Positions 27,158 through 38,315 of a DNA stretch of 64,000 nucleotides are shown one piece after another; the stretch's first letter is position 1; every line of letters starts with the position of its first letter. Under the pieces are notes generated by a model, which ran no database searches, had not been told where the DNA came from, and was given only the letters and a program-made list of their open reading frames with translations. The DNA is from Candidatus Cloacimonetes bacterium 4572_55 (GTDB lineage Bacteria; 4572-55): NCBI GenBank assembly GCA_002084765.1, contig NBMB01000031.1, positions 1-64,000 on the forward strand, read 5' to 3'. A program made the translations under genes and the position numbers.

Positions 27158-27499
27158 TTATCGACTTGTGCGCCAAAAGTAAACGCCGCCAGCGATAATT
27201 GCCAGGACACTGGCGAGAAATAGGATGAATGATCCGAAAAATTGTAGTTGAAAGTAGGTGCGTATCAGATCCGTATCAGACGGGTTGAGCTTGGGCCCGT
27301 ATGCGATTGTCGTATGAAAGTGGAGTAGGGCGTAGATGATGATCAATCCAGCGGAAATGAATGGAAGCGGCCACAAAGGAATTTTTAATCGTATAAGCTG
27401 CAGTAGAAATCGTAAGACAATACCAATCAAAACAAGGGCAACGGCAAAAAGTAGGATGCCGAAAGCAAAAAAAATTTCTTGCAGTGTGCTTACAAACAT
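27158..27499 (-). CDS. Small membrane protein, unknown function
   Basis: 113 residues with three hydrophobic segments (AFGILLFAVALVLIGIVL, PLPFISAGLIIIYALL, FFGSFILFLASVLAIIAG). No family recognised. It shares strand, size class and a 57-bp gap with the next membrane protein upstream, so they may be a pair of subunits. Confidence 0.6.
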   Translation of the reverse strand: MFVSTLQEIFFAFGILLFAVALVLIGIVLRFLLQLIRLKIPLWPLPFISAGLIIIYALLHFHTTIAYGPKLNPSDTDLIRTYFQLQFFGSFILFLASVLAIIAGGVYFWRTSR

Positions 27500-27556
27500 T
27501 GAAATCTCCTCATTTGAGCGTTCTCTGATCGTTATAAAATCTATATTTACGAGTGT

Positions 27557-27922
27557 TTACCGACGACGTGTTTCCGGTGTGGAACGAGGCCGGATAATGT
27601 GCATAAATTGCAACGTGCCGCCCATAGAAAATATACCAGATAGGAGAAATGCCGAATAACCAATCCACCGCTGCAAATTAGGCATCATCAGTTTTTCCTG
27701 CCCATACGCGACAGCGGATAGGAGAACATAGAGCAAGATTCCGGACGGCGCGATCAACATATATTGCCATTTTGTCGGCTTATGAAAAACGATCTCGTAC
27801 CGGCGGGCGATGAGCGCGAGAAAAATGAAGGTTCCCCATAGAAAAACCGCGCCCATAATTAAAAATAGATTGTGCATGGTGATATACCAAAATTGTTGGG
27901 TTTCAGTCAAAATATCTAACAT
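27557..27922 (-). CDS. Small membrane protein, unknown function
   Basis: 121 residues with three or four hydrophobic segments (NLFLIMGAVFLWGTFIFLAL, WQYMLIAPSGILLYVLL, IGYSAFLLSGIFSMGGTLQF) and an Arg-rich tail. No family recognised. Co-oriented with the 113-residue membrane protein downstream, and 131 bp away from ligA. Confidence 0.6.
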   Translation of the reverse strand: MLDILTETQQFWYITMHNLFLIMGAVFLWGTFIFLALIARRYEIVFHKPTKWQYMLIAPSGILLYVLLSAVAYGQEKLMMPNLQRWIGYSAFLLSGIFSMGGTLQFMHIIRPRSTPETRRR

Positions 27923-28053
27923 TGTCCTTTTCTCCTTACATCAGTCAGCTCATATTTATGTAACGAATAATGGTAGATGACGACTGATACGCTTTTTTAT
28001 TAAAAAATCGTTTTACTTGGTGAAAATTCGAGATATGAAAGACTCAATATGGG

Positions 28054-30108
<2,055 letters not shown>

Positions 30109-30131
30109 TTATGTTGTTGTTATTTCTATTA

Positions 30132-31457
30132 TTAAATCATTTTATTTAATTTTTTTTTTAACTTTCCCTGGACAAAAGAAATATGAAAGATCAGGCTATA
30201 CAGCTCGTTCATATAACTCAAAGGAACAGAAATTTTGGCGATTTGATCCTCGATTTGACGCAGTCGATCCATTTGTTTCTCGATTTTTTCCGGATTGGTT
30301 TGATTTTTTGTCTCGTACTCCACATCTCGGATCAGACGGTACCATCGGTAGATACGGGAACGGATTCTCCAGCGGTACGTAGGCGTTGCCAAACGTCCCA
30401 GGGGGATCAGAAGCGTCAACAACGGCAATAGAAATATTTTCATACGATCCAACATTGACACTGTCCAAAAGGAGATATAACGCAGTAAAAATGGCGGTCC
30501 CCACTCGATAAAACGTTTGGCGTCTTTATTCAAAGTCAGGTGCGTGTATTGGTCAGAAGGAAAGCTATATGAAGCTTTGGAAAAGATCGAGTGCCGATTA
30601 TGAATCTGTGTGATGACTTGCAACATCAGGGGAATCATGGCAGGGTGAATATCTTTCCGGCAGACCAGATTTGCCGTTGGAGATAGCAAAATTGTCGTCT
30701 GATCCGGGATGTTTTTTTCCAGATCGATTGCGCCTTCCGGAAGAACCACGCTGGAAAGAAAGGGATATTGGCTGCAATAGGCTTTATGCCGGCGGAAACT
30801 CATCAGGCGGATGTCTGGCATGGTGAATAACTCACGGATGAGAACGGATTGGGGACTGGTCACGAGAGAAAAAACGTCAATCTCGCCAGCGGCTAAAGCT
30901 CTGATTGCCTCGACGCCACCCAATGGGAGCAGTTCTGTATTTTCCGACGTCAGACCGTTATCGCCCAAAAGAAGGATCGCGAGTTTCCGGTTACCGCTCC
31001 CCTCGCCGCCGACAGCGACTTTTTTTCCCTTAAACAGGCGAAGATCGTCGATCTCCTCCTCATTCCGATAAAATATCCATAGCGGTTCAAAATAGAGACT
31101 GCCCAGAGATTGCAGCGACTCTTCTGCATTTGATACTGTCACGCCTCCCTGAACTAAAGCCAGGTCCACATCGTGATCCAATAATCCTTGCAAATTCTCT
31201 AACGACCCCCTGGTCTGGACAACATCGAGTGTGATATCCTCTTCCGCTAGCGTAGTCTGGTATACCTTGCCAAATCGATAATACTCGCTCTCAGCTCTGC
31301 CGGTAGCGATCACAAGATGGTTCGGAGGCGGAGGCTCTACAAAAAGAAACGCTATGAAAAAACCGATACCGACCAGTAGACCGACAAATATCCACACTTT
31401 CAGATCGTATTGTTTGACAAACGCGACGCTTTTATCTATAAATAAAATTTTTTTCAT
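30132..31457 (-). CDS. TAXI-family TRAP-type solute-binding protein with membrane anchors at both ends
   Basis: 441 residues. An N-terminal helix (VWIFVGLLVGIGFFIAFLF) is followed by the TAXI-type binding domain (LVIATGRAESEYYRFGKVYQ, VDLALVQGGVTVSN, KVAVGGEGSGNRKLA). A second hydrophobic segment (IFLLPLLTLLIPLGRL) precedes a basic, cytoplasmic-looking tail with a coiled coil. Classic TAXI proteins are soluble and work with a fused DctQM permease; no permease gene is here. The dual anchors suggest a sensor-like or orphan role. Related proteins of this layout are widespread, so it is a recognised type, not a fusion error. Confidence 0.82.
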   Translation of the reverse strand: MKKILFIDKSVAFVKQYDLKVWIFVGLLVGIGFFIAFLFVEPPPPNHLVIATGRAESEYYRFGKVYQTTLAEEDITLDVVQTRGSLENLQGLLDHDVDLALVQGGVTVSNAEESLQSLGSLYFEPLWIFYRNEEEIDDLRLFKGKKVAVGGEGSGNRKLAILLLGDNGLTSENTELLPLGGVEAIRALAAGEIDVFSLVTSPQSVLIRELFTMPDIRLMSFRRHKAYCSQYPFLSSVVLPEGAIDLEKNIPDQTTILLSPTANLVCRKDIHPAMIPLMLQVITQIHNRHSIFSKASYSFPSDQYTHLTLNKDAKRFIEWGPPFLLRYISFWTVSMLDRMKIFLLPLLTLLIPLGRLATPTYRWRIRSRIYRWYRLIRDVEYETKNQTNPEKIEKQMDRLRQIEDQIAKISVPLSYMNELYSLIFHISFVQGKLKKKLNKMI

Positions 31458-32006
31458 TTTTTCCCCTTAACCCACCAAAACATCTCGGAATAAAAATCGT
31501 ATAGATAGCCAATAATAAAAAAATGTCATTCAAAACGCTATTTTGAATTTTACCCTTTAAATTTCAAAGGCTTTTAAGCCTGAATTGCTGTGGTAAAAGT
31601 AGTCAATTTTTCTATATGAGGCAATAAGAATTTAACAGATGATTGAGGATCTTCGCTAAAATTTTTCGATCGCTAAAGAAACCCGAATCATAAAATCGGC
31701 ATATTTATTGCTTTATCCATGAAATAAAATAATCGAAAATTTTCGAGTAAATTTATCCTGCATTATTCACAATCCTCGGGGAACCGGAGGTCTCAGATGT
31801 TTGATATTTAATGGGTTAAAGTCTATTTTTAACGACATTTCCAAGAGAACTCAGCTTCTATGAGAATTTCAGAACCCTTATTTGGGCTGACTCTAAAAAA
31901 AATATAATTCTTTAATTATCAAATCTTAATCTGCGATAATCTGCGTAATCTGCGGATCGATTTCCGTGATGACGAATAATCCAGGTTATAAAGTAAAGGA
32001 GAAAAA
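31458..32006. other. 549-bp divergent intergenic region containing repeat copy 1
   Basis: No coding frame is convincing. The left 300 bp are AT-rich and should hold the promoter of the TAXI/ligA genes. The right 225 bp (31757-31981) are a copy of a dispersed repeat that recurs at 41428-41726. The AAAGGAG ribosome-binding site of the sensor gene begins 13 bp after the repeat ends. Confidence 0.7.
31757..31981 (+). repeat. Dispersed repeat, copy 1 (225 bp, MITE-like)
   Basis: Nearly identical to 41428-41726, apart from scattered substitutions and the lack of about 75 bp present in copy 2. Ends contain ATTATTC (31762-31768) and its inverse GAATAAT (31974-31980), a possible 7-bp terminal inverted repeat. 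The interior carries a short tandem AATCTGCG motif. It is non-coding, in the same orientation as copy 2, and each copy ends directly at a gene's 5' side. Confidence 0.75.
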
Positions 32007-35000
32007 TTGTCTATGAGTATTATCCAAAAAATTTCTTTTTTCACTCTCGGCGTTATGCTTCTGACGTCAAGCCGGTCGGTTTCCGCCGGCGAACAGCTCC
32101 ACTTCGAGAAAATTGGGGTGCAAGACGGCTTGTCACAATCCTCAGTCTCCCATATTTACCAGGATCAGCTGGGTTTTATGTGGTTCGGCTCCGAGGATGG
32201 TCTGAACCGCTACGACGGTCATGACTTCAAGGTATTCCGCAATAGTCCAATTGATTCGACAACGCTTTCCGAAAATCGAATCATCGGAATTTGGGAAGAT
32301 GAAAGCAGCCGTTTATGGGTTGTGACGCAAAATAGAACTCTTCATAAATTTGACCGCCGATATGAGCGTTTCACCCGTTACACGTTACCGACCAATAGTA
32401 TCAAAAATTTGTCAAGCATGTCGGAAAATTTACACTTTGGAACAGATGGGAACGGATTGTTGTGGATTTTGGAGGAGGGCATGTTGATCGCTTTTGATCC
32501 GGTTAGCGAAAAATCTCTGCTTATCAAATATGATCCTGACGATCCCAACCAGATCAATTCTCCCCAAATAAAAGCCATTTGCATCAGTCGCAAGGGTCAC
32601 GTATGGGCAGCCTCCAACAGCGGTTTGAGCCGGGTCGTGGACTGCCGTATAGCGGAAGGAACCTATCAGGTCAAGACCTTCCGCCATAATCCCGACGATC
32701 CACATACGCTCAGTTCAGACTCCCTCCGAGTGATACATGAGGATCAATCCGGTATGTTATGGGTTGCCACACGTCGCAGCGGGCTGAATCGGTTTGATCC
32801 AAATACAGGCAAAGCGACGCGTTTCCAACAGACCCCAGACGACTCGCTGAGCCTGAGCGATGATATTGTCCACTGCATCCAAGAGAGCCCAGAGGGGGAT
32901 TTATGGATCGGTACCGAGTATGGGCTGAATCGATTTGATACTGAGACCAATCAGTTTCATCGCTATTATCCGAATCTATCCATATCAGAAAATAGCGAGG
33001 AATGGATAAACAGGATCAGTTCTCTGCTTATCGATCAAACCGGCGGAGTGTGGCTTCTAATTAATCTTTTTGACAAAAAAGGAGTGGTCACTCTTTTTCA
33101 GCCGGAGAAGGAGCAGTTTCTCTATTATTTCCCGGAAGAAAACAACTCTTACAGTCCCACAGGTTTTTGCGAAATGATGTATCAAGATCAATCTGGTGCT
33201 TTATGGTTTGATGTAGGCATTGATTTGAATAAGGTGAGCCTGACCCGCCAGAAATTTGCTCTGTATCGATCCGATCCTAATAAGCCAGAAGGGATGCCGA
33301 CCAGCAGTGCATGGTCTATATTTAAAGAGAAAGACCAAACCCTCTGGATCGGGACCTCAGAAGGGTTGAGTCGGCTGGATGAAAAGACAAAAAAATGGAA
33401 GACTTATACAAATAGCTCCGATATATCCTATGGTATAAAGGACTTTTATTTTTCAAGAATTTTCAAGGATTCTAAAGATCGGATCTGGTTAAACGGGAGA
33501 TCATCCGGTTTGTGTTCTTATAATCCGCAGACTGACAGCTTTAAAAGCTATCCTTATATCACTTCAGACGGAAGGACGCTTACTCAATATTCCGCTTCTG
33601 GAATTTATGAAGATCGAGATGGTGCGATCTGGGTCTGTGTGGCAAATTTTTTAAACCTATTTCATCCGGAAACGGGTCTTTTTACGCGCTATCCGATCTA
33701 TAAAACTCCAGGCGACACTGCAAGTTCCCGGGTATTTCCTGGCGTAATTGTCGAAGATTCGGAGGAGATTCTTTGGTTAGGCTCTCGGTCGGGTTTATAT
33801 GGATTTGACAAAACCGCCCGAGAAGTCACGTATGCTTTTCATCATAACCCTAAAGACGTCAACTCATTGAGCGATAATGTTGTTATGTCGGTATTTGAAG
33901 ATAGCCGCGGAGACCTATGGGCAGGGACATGGGCGGGTCTCAATAAGTTGGACAAAGAGACCGGAAAATTCACCCGATACACCCAGGAAGACGGTCTGCC
34001 AAACGATTCAATTTATGGGATTTTGGAAGATGAGAGAGGTCGCCTTTGGTTCAGCACGAATCTTGGACTCTCCTGCTTTGATACGGAAAGCGGCTCGTTT
34101 CGGAACTATGACATCAAAGACGGTTTGCAAAGCAACGAATTTAATGCCGGCGTATTTCATAGGGCATGGGATGGGGAGATGTTTTTCGGCGGGATAGGCG
34201 GCATCAGCGCGTTTTATCCATCGGATCTCCGGGATAATACCTATAAACCGCCAGTTGCTATCACTGCTTTCAAGAGATTTGACACTCCCGTTATTTTTGA
34301 CCGACCTCTTGATCAAGTCGAACAGATCACATTTTCCTACAAAGACACCTACTTCAGCTTTGAATTTGTGGGGCTGGATTATAACGCGCCGGAAGAGGTG
34401 CAATACGCGTACATGCTGGATGGACTGGATAACGAGTGGCGGAATTTGGGTTCTCGTCGGGCGATTTCGTTTCCCGGTCTGAAGAGCGGCGACTATACGC
34501 TGAAGATTAAAGCCGCAAATAATGACGGGCTATGGAACGACGATCCGACGTCGGTCAAGCTGACTGTGGCACCGCCGCCCTGGCAAACCTTGTGGGCGTA
34601 CTGCTTTTATGCGCTCTCGTTTGGCGGAATAATATTTGGCTATGTGCGCTTTCAAGCAAAAAAGCTGGAACAGGAGCGCATGGTCAATGAGCGATTGCGC
34701 CAGATCGACCATCTGAAAGACCAGTTCCTCGCCAACACCTCTCACGAATTGCGCACACCCCTGAACAGCATCATCGGTATAGCGGAATCGCTCATTGACG
34801 GGGTTGCTGGAGAGCTGCCAAAACCCGCGATGTTCAATCTTTCCATGGTTGTGACCAGCGGCAAACGGTTGTCGCATCTGGTCAACGACATTCTCGATTT
34901 TTCTAAGCTGAGGAACAACGAATTGGTTCTCCACAAAAAGCCGATCGATATTCGGCAGATCGCCGAGATTATTTTGACCATTGTTCGGCTGTCGATGGGG

Positions 35001-35786
35001 CGGGATTCTATCGAACTACACAATGATATTCCTGAGGAATTTCCCCCTGTGGATGGCGACGAAAATCGATTGCAGCAGATCATGTATAATCTGATCGGCA
35101 ATGCGGTGAAGTTCACGGAATCGGGCAAGGTGGCCGTATCGGGCGTGCATAGAAACGGCATGGTGGAAATTTTGATCACAGACACCGGCGTCGGAATCCA
35201 GAAAGAAAGGCTAAGGGATGTCTTCAAATCCTTTGAGCAGGCGGATGGATCGATCAGCCGAGATTTTGGCGGAACTGGATTGGGTCTGTCGATCACCAAG
35301 CAGTTGGTGGAGCTGCATGGCGGACGGATCTGGGTGGAATCAGAAGAGGGCAAAGGCTCTTGCTTTACGTTTACGCTGCCGGTCAGCGGAGAGAAATCTG
35401 TCCAGAAAGACGATCTCAAGGATCAGTTGGGCAGATTGCAGGAGGACATGCTGTCTATTGGATCGGTGCCATCGAGCCCCTTGCCCTCAAGCTCGAACTC
35501 CTTGCCAAAAAAATCTATAGTAAGCCACGCGGGCGTAGACCCTCGATTGCAGCCGGTTGAGACCCAGTTTAATTTGCTGATCGTTGACGACGAGCCGGCA
35601 AATGTGCAGGTCTTGATCAACCACCTCTCGCTGCATCGTTATAATGTGACCAAAGCCTTGAGCGGTCAAGAGGCTCTCGGTCTGGTGGAAAATGGACATA
35701 AATTCGATCTGGTCGTGCTGGATATTATGATGCCGCGCATGTCGGGATTTGAGGTCTGCCGCCGTCTAAGGGAAAAATTCGCATGA
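32007..35786 (+). CDS. Propeller-type hybrid histidine kinase, truncated by a 56-bp duplication in its receiver domain
   Basis: 1259 residues of a periplasmic two-component-propeller sensor. A signal peptide is followed by about 14 propeller blades (repeats of the type [18 protein letters not shown]), a Y_Y_Y domain, one membrane helix (about 865), HisKA with the phosphorylated His in [11 protein letters not shown] (about 911), and HATPase with [12 protein letters not shown]. The receiver ([10 protein letters not shown]) has its phospho-Asp in VVLDIMMP (about 1239). The frame ends at 35786 only because a 56-bp tandem duplication (35727-35782 and 35783-35838) shifts it by two. Removing one unit joins it in frame to the rest of the receiver. 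Starts at TTG 32007 or ATG 32013; AAAGGAG at 31995 serves both. Expected to sense an extracellular ligand. Confidence 0.88.
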   Translation: MSMSIIQKISFFTLGVMLLTSSRSVSAGEQLHFEKIGVQDGLSQSSVSHIYQDQLGFMWFGSEDGLNRYDGHDFKVFRNSPIDSTTLSENRIIGIWEDESSRLWVVTQNRTLHKFDRRYERFTRYTLPTNSIKNLSSMSENLHFGTDGNGLLWILEEGMLIAFDPVSEKSLLIKYDPDDPNQINSPQIKAICISRKGHVWAASNSGLSRVVDCRIAEGTYQVKTFRHNPDDPHTLSSDSLRVIHEDQSGMLWVATRRSGLNRFDPNTGKATRFQQTPDDSLSLSDDIVHCIQESPEGDLWIGTEYGLNRFDTETNQFHRYYPNLSISENSEEWINRISSLLIDQTGGVWLLINLFDKKGVVTLFQPEKEQFLYYFPEENNSYSPTGFCEMMYQDQSGALWFDVGIDLNKVSLTRQKFALYRSDPNKPEGMPTSSAWSIFKEKDQTLWIGTSEGLSRLDEKTKKWKTYTNSSDISYGIKDFYFSRIFKDSKDRIWLNGRSSGLCSYNPQTDSFKSYPYITSDGRTLTQYSASGIYEDRDGAIWVCVANFLNLFHPETGLFTRYPIYKTPGDTASSRVFPGVIVEDSEEILWLGSRSGLYGFDKTAREVTYAFHHNPKDVNSLSDNVVMSVFEDSRGDLWAGTWAGLNKLDKETGKFTRYTQEDGLPNDSIYGILEDERGRLWFSTNLGLSCFDTESGSFRNYDIKDGLQSNEFNAGVFHRAWDGEMFFGGIGGISAFYPSDLRDNTYKPPVAITAFKRFDTPVIFDRPLDQVEQITFSYKDTYFSFEFVGLDYNAPEEVQYAYMLDGLDNEWRNLGSRRAISFPGLKSGDYTLKIKAANNDGLWNDDPTSVKLTVAPPPWQTLWAYCFYALSFGGIIFGYVRFQAKKLEQERMVNERLRQIDHLKDQFLANTSHELRTPLNSIIGIAESLIDGVAGELPKPAMFNLSMVVTSGKRLSHLVNDILDFSKLRNNELVLHKKPIDIRQIAEIILTIVRLSMGRDSIELHNDIPEEFPPVDGDENRLQQIMYNLIGNAVKFTESGKVAVSGVHRNGMVEILITDTGVGIQKERLRDVFKSFEQADGSISRDFGGTGLGLSITKQLVELHGGRIWVESEEGKGSCFTFTLPVSGEKSVQKDDLKDQLGRLQEDMLSIGSVPSSPLPSSSNSLPKKSIVSHAGVDPRLQPVETQFNLLIVDDEPANVQVLINHLSLHRYNVTKALSGQEALGLVENGHKFDLVVLDIMMPRMSGFEVCRRLREKFA

Positions 35787-35838
35787 TGCCGCGCATGTCG
35801 GGATTTGAGGTCTGCCGCCGTCTAAGGGAAAAATTCGC
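35727..35838 (+). repeat. 56-bp perfect tandem duplication splitting the receiver domain
   Basis: The unit beginning ATGATGCCGCGCATGTCGGG at 35727 is repeated exactly from 35783. Length 56 is 2 modulo 3, so the duplication by itself accounts for the frame change. The two bases after the second unit also match, giving 58 bp of identity. The size is in the range of short-read assembly k-mers, so an unmerged contig overlap must be considered. Confidence 0.95.
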
Positions 35839-36100
35839 ATCCAGCGAGTTGCCGGTGGTGCTGCTGACCGCAAAAAATCAAGTGACCGATCTGGTTACCG
35901 GATTTGATTCTGGGGCAAACGATTATTTGACTAAGCCCTTTTCCCGCAGCGAGTTGTTGGCTCGCATCAAGACGCACATCAATCTTGCCAAGATCAACGC
36001 GGCTTATGGGCGTTTTGTGCCGCATCAATTCTTGAATTACCTGCAAAAAGAGCATTCGATCCTTTACATCCATATCGGAACAGATGACTCCAGAGGATAA
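35783..36100 (+). CDS. Receiver-domain C-terminal half, fragment of the broken sensor/cyclase gene
   Basis: 105 codons. Residues from [14 protein letters not shown] through [15 protein letters not shown] and [19 protein letters not shown] are the second half of the receiver, with the conserved Thr (LLTA) and Lys (TKPF). It continues into [19 protein letters not shown], the linker that normally precedes a class III cyclase domain in these fusions, and then runs into nonsense at a deletion. Not an independent gene: its apparent start is internal to the duplicated unit. Confidence 0.85.
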   Translation: MMPRMSGFEVCRRLREKFASSELPVVLLTAKNQVTDLVTGFDSGANDYLTKPFSRSELLARIKTHINLAKINAAYGRFVPHQFLNYLQKEHSILYIHIGTDDSRG

Positions 36101-36821
36101 CTTTAAGTTTATCAACGATTATCTGAGCCGCATGGAGCCGATTATCGAGCAGCATAACGGATTTATCGACAAATATATCGGCGATGCGATTATGGCACTG
36201 TTCGGAGGATCGTCAAACGATAGTGAGGAAAAGGTTACAAGCGCGGACGACGCGCTACAGTCCGCTATATCAATGCTGCGTCGTCTGGCGAAATATAATC
36301 AAACTCGCCGGAAGATAGAACAACCTCCGATCAAAATAGGGATCGGACTGAACACCGGCATGTTGATGTTGGGAACGGTCGGTGGCGAAAAACGAATGGA
36401 TGGAACTGTGATCTCGGACGCTGTCAATCTGGCTTCCAGAGTCGAGGGCATGACAAAAGTGTATGGCGCGAATTTGCTTATCACCAACGAAACCTACTCG
36501 ACTTTGGATGATCCCAGCGCATATTGCATCCGCATTATCGACCGAGTAAAGGCGCGGGGGAAAAACGAACCTGTCACAATCTTCGAGGTTTTTGATGGAG
36601 ATTCGGAGGAAATGATTCGTCTCAAAAAGCAAAATTTGTATGAATTCGACAGGGCGGTAAGCTTGTATCGAGAACAGAAATTTGATCACGCGGCAAAGGG
36701 TTTCAAAAAGGTGGTAGCGGCAAACCCGGGTGATCAAGCCGCTCAGGTCTATATTCAAAGATGCGAATATTATCAACTGCACGGCGTGCCGGAAGGATGG
36801 GATAACGCGAAGATATTGTGA
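36084..36821 (+). CDS. Class III adenylate/guanylate cyclase domain, fragment of the same gene
   Basis: 245 residues covering most of a CHD cyclase domain: [39 protein letters not shown] and RMDGTVISDAVNLASRVEGM, then a short TPR-like tail. The same frame is open upstream and reads [12 protein letters not shown], the remains of the family block FSDIRSFT. The first metal-binding Asp and about 25-30 residues before it are missing. The break lies at ATTCGATC (36054-36061), which fits both the KEHSI codons before the gap and the DIRS codons after it, so a deletion between two such short repeats is the simplest explanation. Intact, the gene would encode sensor-kinase-receiver-cyclase in one chain. 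Confidence 0.85.
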   Translation: MTPEDNFKFINDYLSRMEPIIEQHNGFIDKYIGDAIMALFGGSSNDSEEKVTSADDALQSAISMLRRLAKYNQTRRKIEQPPIKIGIGLNTGMLMLGTVGGEKRMDGTVISDAVNLASRVEGMTKVYGANLLITNETYSTLDDPSAYCIRIIDRVKARGKNEPVTIFEVFDGDSEEMIRLKKQNLYEFDRAVSLYREQKFDHAAKGFKKVVAANPGDQAAQVYIQRCEYYQLHGVPEGWDNAKIL

Positions 36822-36848
36822 TGAAACACGTTGTATGATGATAAAAAT

Positions 36849-36888
36849 AAAAATGGGATGCGTCTATTGCAGGCACATCCCATTTTTT
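36849..36888. terminator. Bidirectional rho-independent terminator
   Basis: AAAAATGGGATG at 36849-36860 pairs perfectly with CATCCCATTTTT at 36876-36887. There is a T-run on the plus strand and an A-run on the left arm that serves the minus strand. It separates the convergent cyclase fragment and lipoprotein genes. Confidence 0.85.
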
Positions 36889-36916
36889 GTCTCAATTCCA
36901 ATTTATCTCAATTTAT

Positions 36917-37774
36917 TTAAAACTGAGGCAAATTGGGATAATTTTGATACGCCCAGTCAAAAGTGATCGTACGATTCGGAAAGTTGTCTTCGATACTGAT
37001 CACTTTCATCTTGGCATAATGAATCTGATTGTCCGCCCCATCAGTGAATCTGATGTGATAGACATGGTTCAGAACAATATCTTGTCTCTGCGCTGTCATA
37101 CTGACAAGAGCCGTGCCAAAGTCGTCCAGATCGAAGTCGCCATTATCCTCGATATAAGCCTCCTTTGACCAATCGTTGGGGCTTTCCACCAAGGTCGGGC
37201 TTTTGATTTGGAGCGTTCCGTCGCCATCGTTGTCCTGATCAGTCCCAATATAGACGTCGATTTTATCATGGTTGTCGGCAAAAGTCATGGAAAATGCCTG
37301 CCCAAAGTTGAAGCCAAAGCCGCTGGGGTTGTCCGAACTGCTAAACTCCCAAATAATCGAGTCGGTACCTTCAGGTCGGGGCGATACTGTCACGTCGTCC
37401 GTGTGGTTGTCGCCATAAAACTCGGTATTGTCCTCATATTCTCTGACTGTCCGCACATGAAAAGTATACAGATTGTCGTTGTCCAACGGAACGCCGTTAA
37501 TTGAGGTAATCTCATACGTATTCTGCGTTGTCTCGGCAATCTTGGTAATGCTTGCGATATCGTCTAAATTGGATGCGGCAAAAATGTAAAAGGTGTAATA
37601 TACGTCTCCCACATCGCCGTCCCAAGAGAGCGTCACTTTCTCATCGTCAAGCACGTAAGTCAACGTTGTTGCAACATCCCCCGGAGGGAGAACCGGATCA
37701 TCATCATCATCTCCACAACTTGCTATCAAACCGATAGAGAACAATAAAATTAATAACCAACTGAACTTTTTCAT
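36917..37774 (-). CDS. Lipoprotein of unknown function with fibronectin-III-like region
   Basis: 285 residues. Signal peptide and lipobox LIASCGDDDDDP, an acidic stretch, then a beta-rich segment (VTLSWDGDVGDVYYTFYIFA, NLYTFHVRTVREYEDNTEF) that reads like an Fn3 domain. The C-terminal half shows no family I know. Likely cell-envelope surface. It stands alone, facing the cyclase fragment across a shared terminator. Confidence 0.7.
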   Translation of the reverse strand: MKKFSWLLILLFSIGLIASCGDDDDDPVLPPGDVATTLTYVLDDEKVTLSWDGDVGDVYYTFYIFAASNLDDIASITKIAETTQNTYEITSINGVPLDNDNLYTFHVRTVREYEDNTEFYGDNHTDDVTVSPRPEGTDSIIWEFSSSDNPSGFGFNFGQAFSMTFADNHDKIDVYIGTDQDNDGDGTLQIKSPTLVESPNDWSKEAYIEDNGDFDLDDFGTALVSMTAQRQDIVLNHVYHIRFTDGADNQIHYAKMKVISIEDNFPNRTITFDWAYQNYPNLPQF

Positions 37775-38315
37775 AAAAACGCCTCCTCAGTAAATCAATA
37801 GTAAATCAATAAAATAAAACCAGAAATCAAATAAAACCCGACTAAAAAAAAATGTGGAATTAAAAAATAATTAGGAAAATTCGTACTATTTTTTGAAGTT
37901 CTAAATACCGCGTGGAGTTTTGAAAGTTCAGAATTATTTTACATTTTTTTTTATTTGACGCTGTATAGAATACTTCAAATACGCATCACAATTCGTTTAT
38001 TTGAAATTAATGTGAATTAATGCCTTTTTAATTTCACCTTTAATTTCACTTAATAGGTGATCATTTTCAAATTCAACGACGCTCGTATCCCCCCGATGAA
38101 CAATTCATTTGGCCTCCATAAATAGAATGTTGTTGACAAAAAGACAAAAACCTTTTACCCTGTCTCTTAGTCGATTTTGATTTCGGCATATCTTATAAAT
38201 TCTAATTAAATATTAAAATTAAATAAGATTTGGTTTTGATGCTAAATAACTCAACAATTTATTTTTGTGATATTTTTGTGATATTTTTGTGATAATTTTT
38301 TGAAAGGATGTTTCG
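37775..38315. other. 541-bp AT-rich divergent intergenic region
   Basis: No gene seen. It should contain the promoters of the lipoprotein (minus) and the M42 peptidase (plus). Its right end holds three 11-bp repeats rich in T-tracts at 38261-38293, described separately. Confidence 0.6.
38261..38293 (+). repeat. Three 11-bp T-tract tandem repeats upstream of the M42 gene
   Basis: ATTTTTGTGAT occurs three times in a row at 38261-38293, ending 22 bp before the ATG. T-tracts repeated every 11 bp are roughly in phase with the helix and may bend the DNA, or may be binding sites for a regulator. A GAAAGGA ribosome-binding site follows. Confidence 0.6.

Noticed and set aside
35487-35699. Short minus-strand frames inside the sensor gene
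   Set aside because: They run opposite to a clearly conserved kinase/receiver and are composition shadows.
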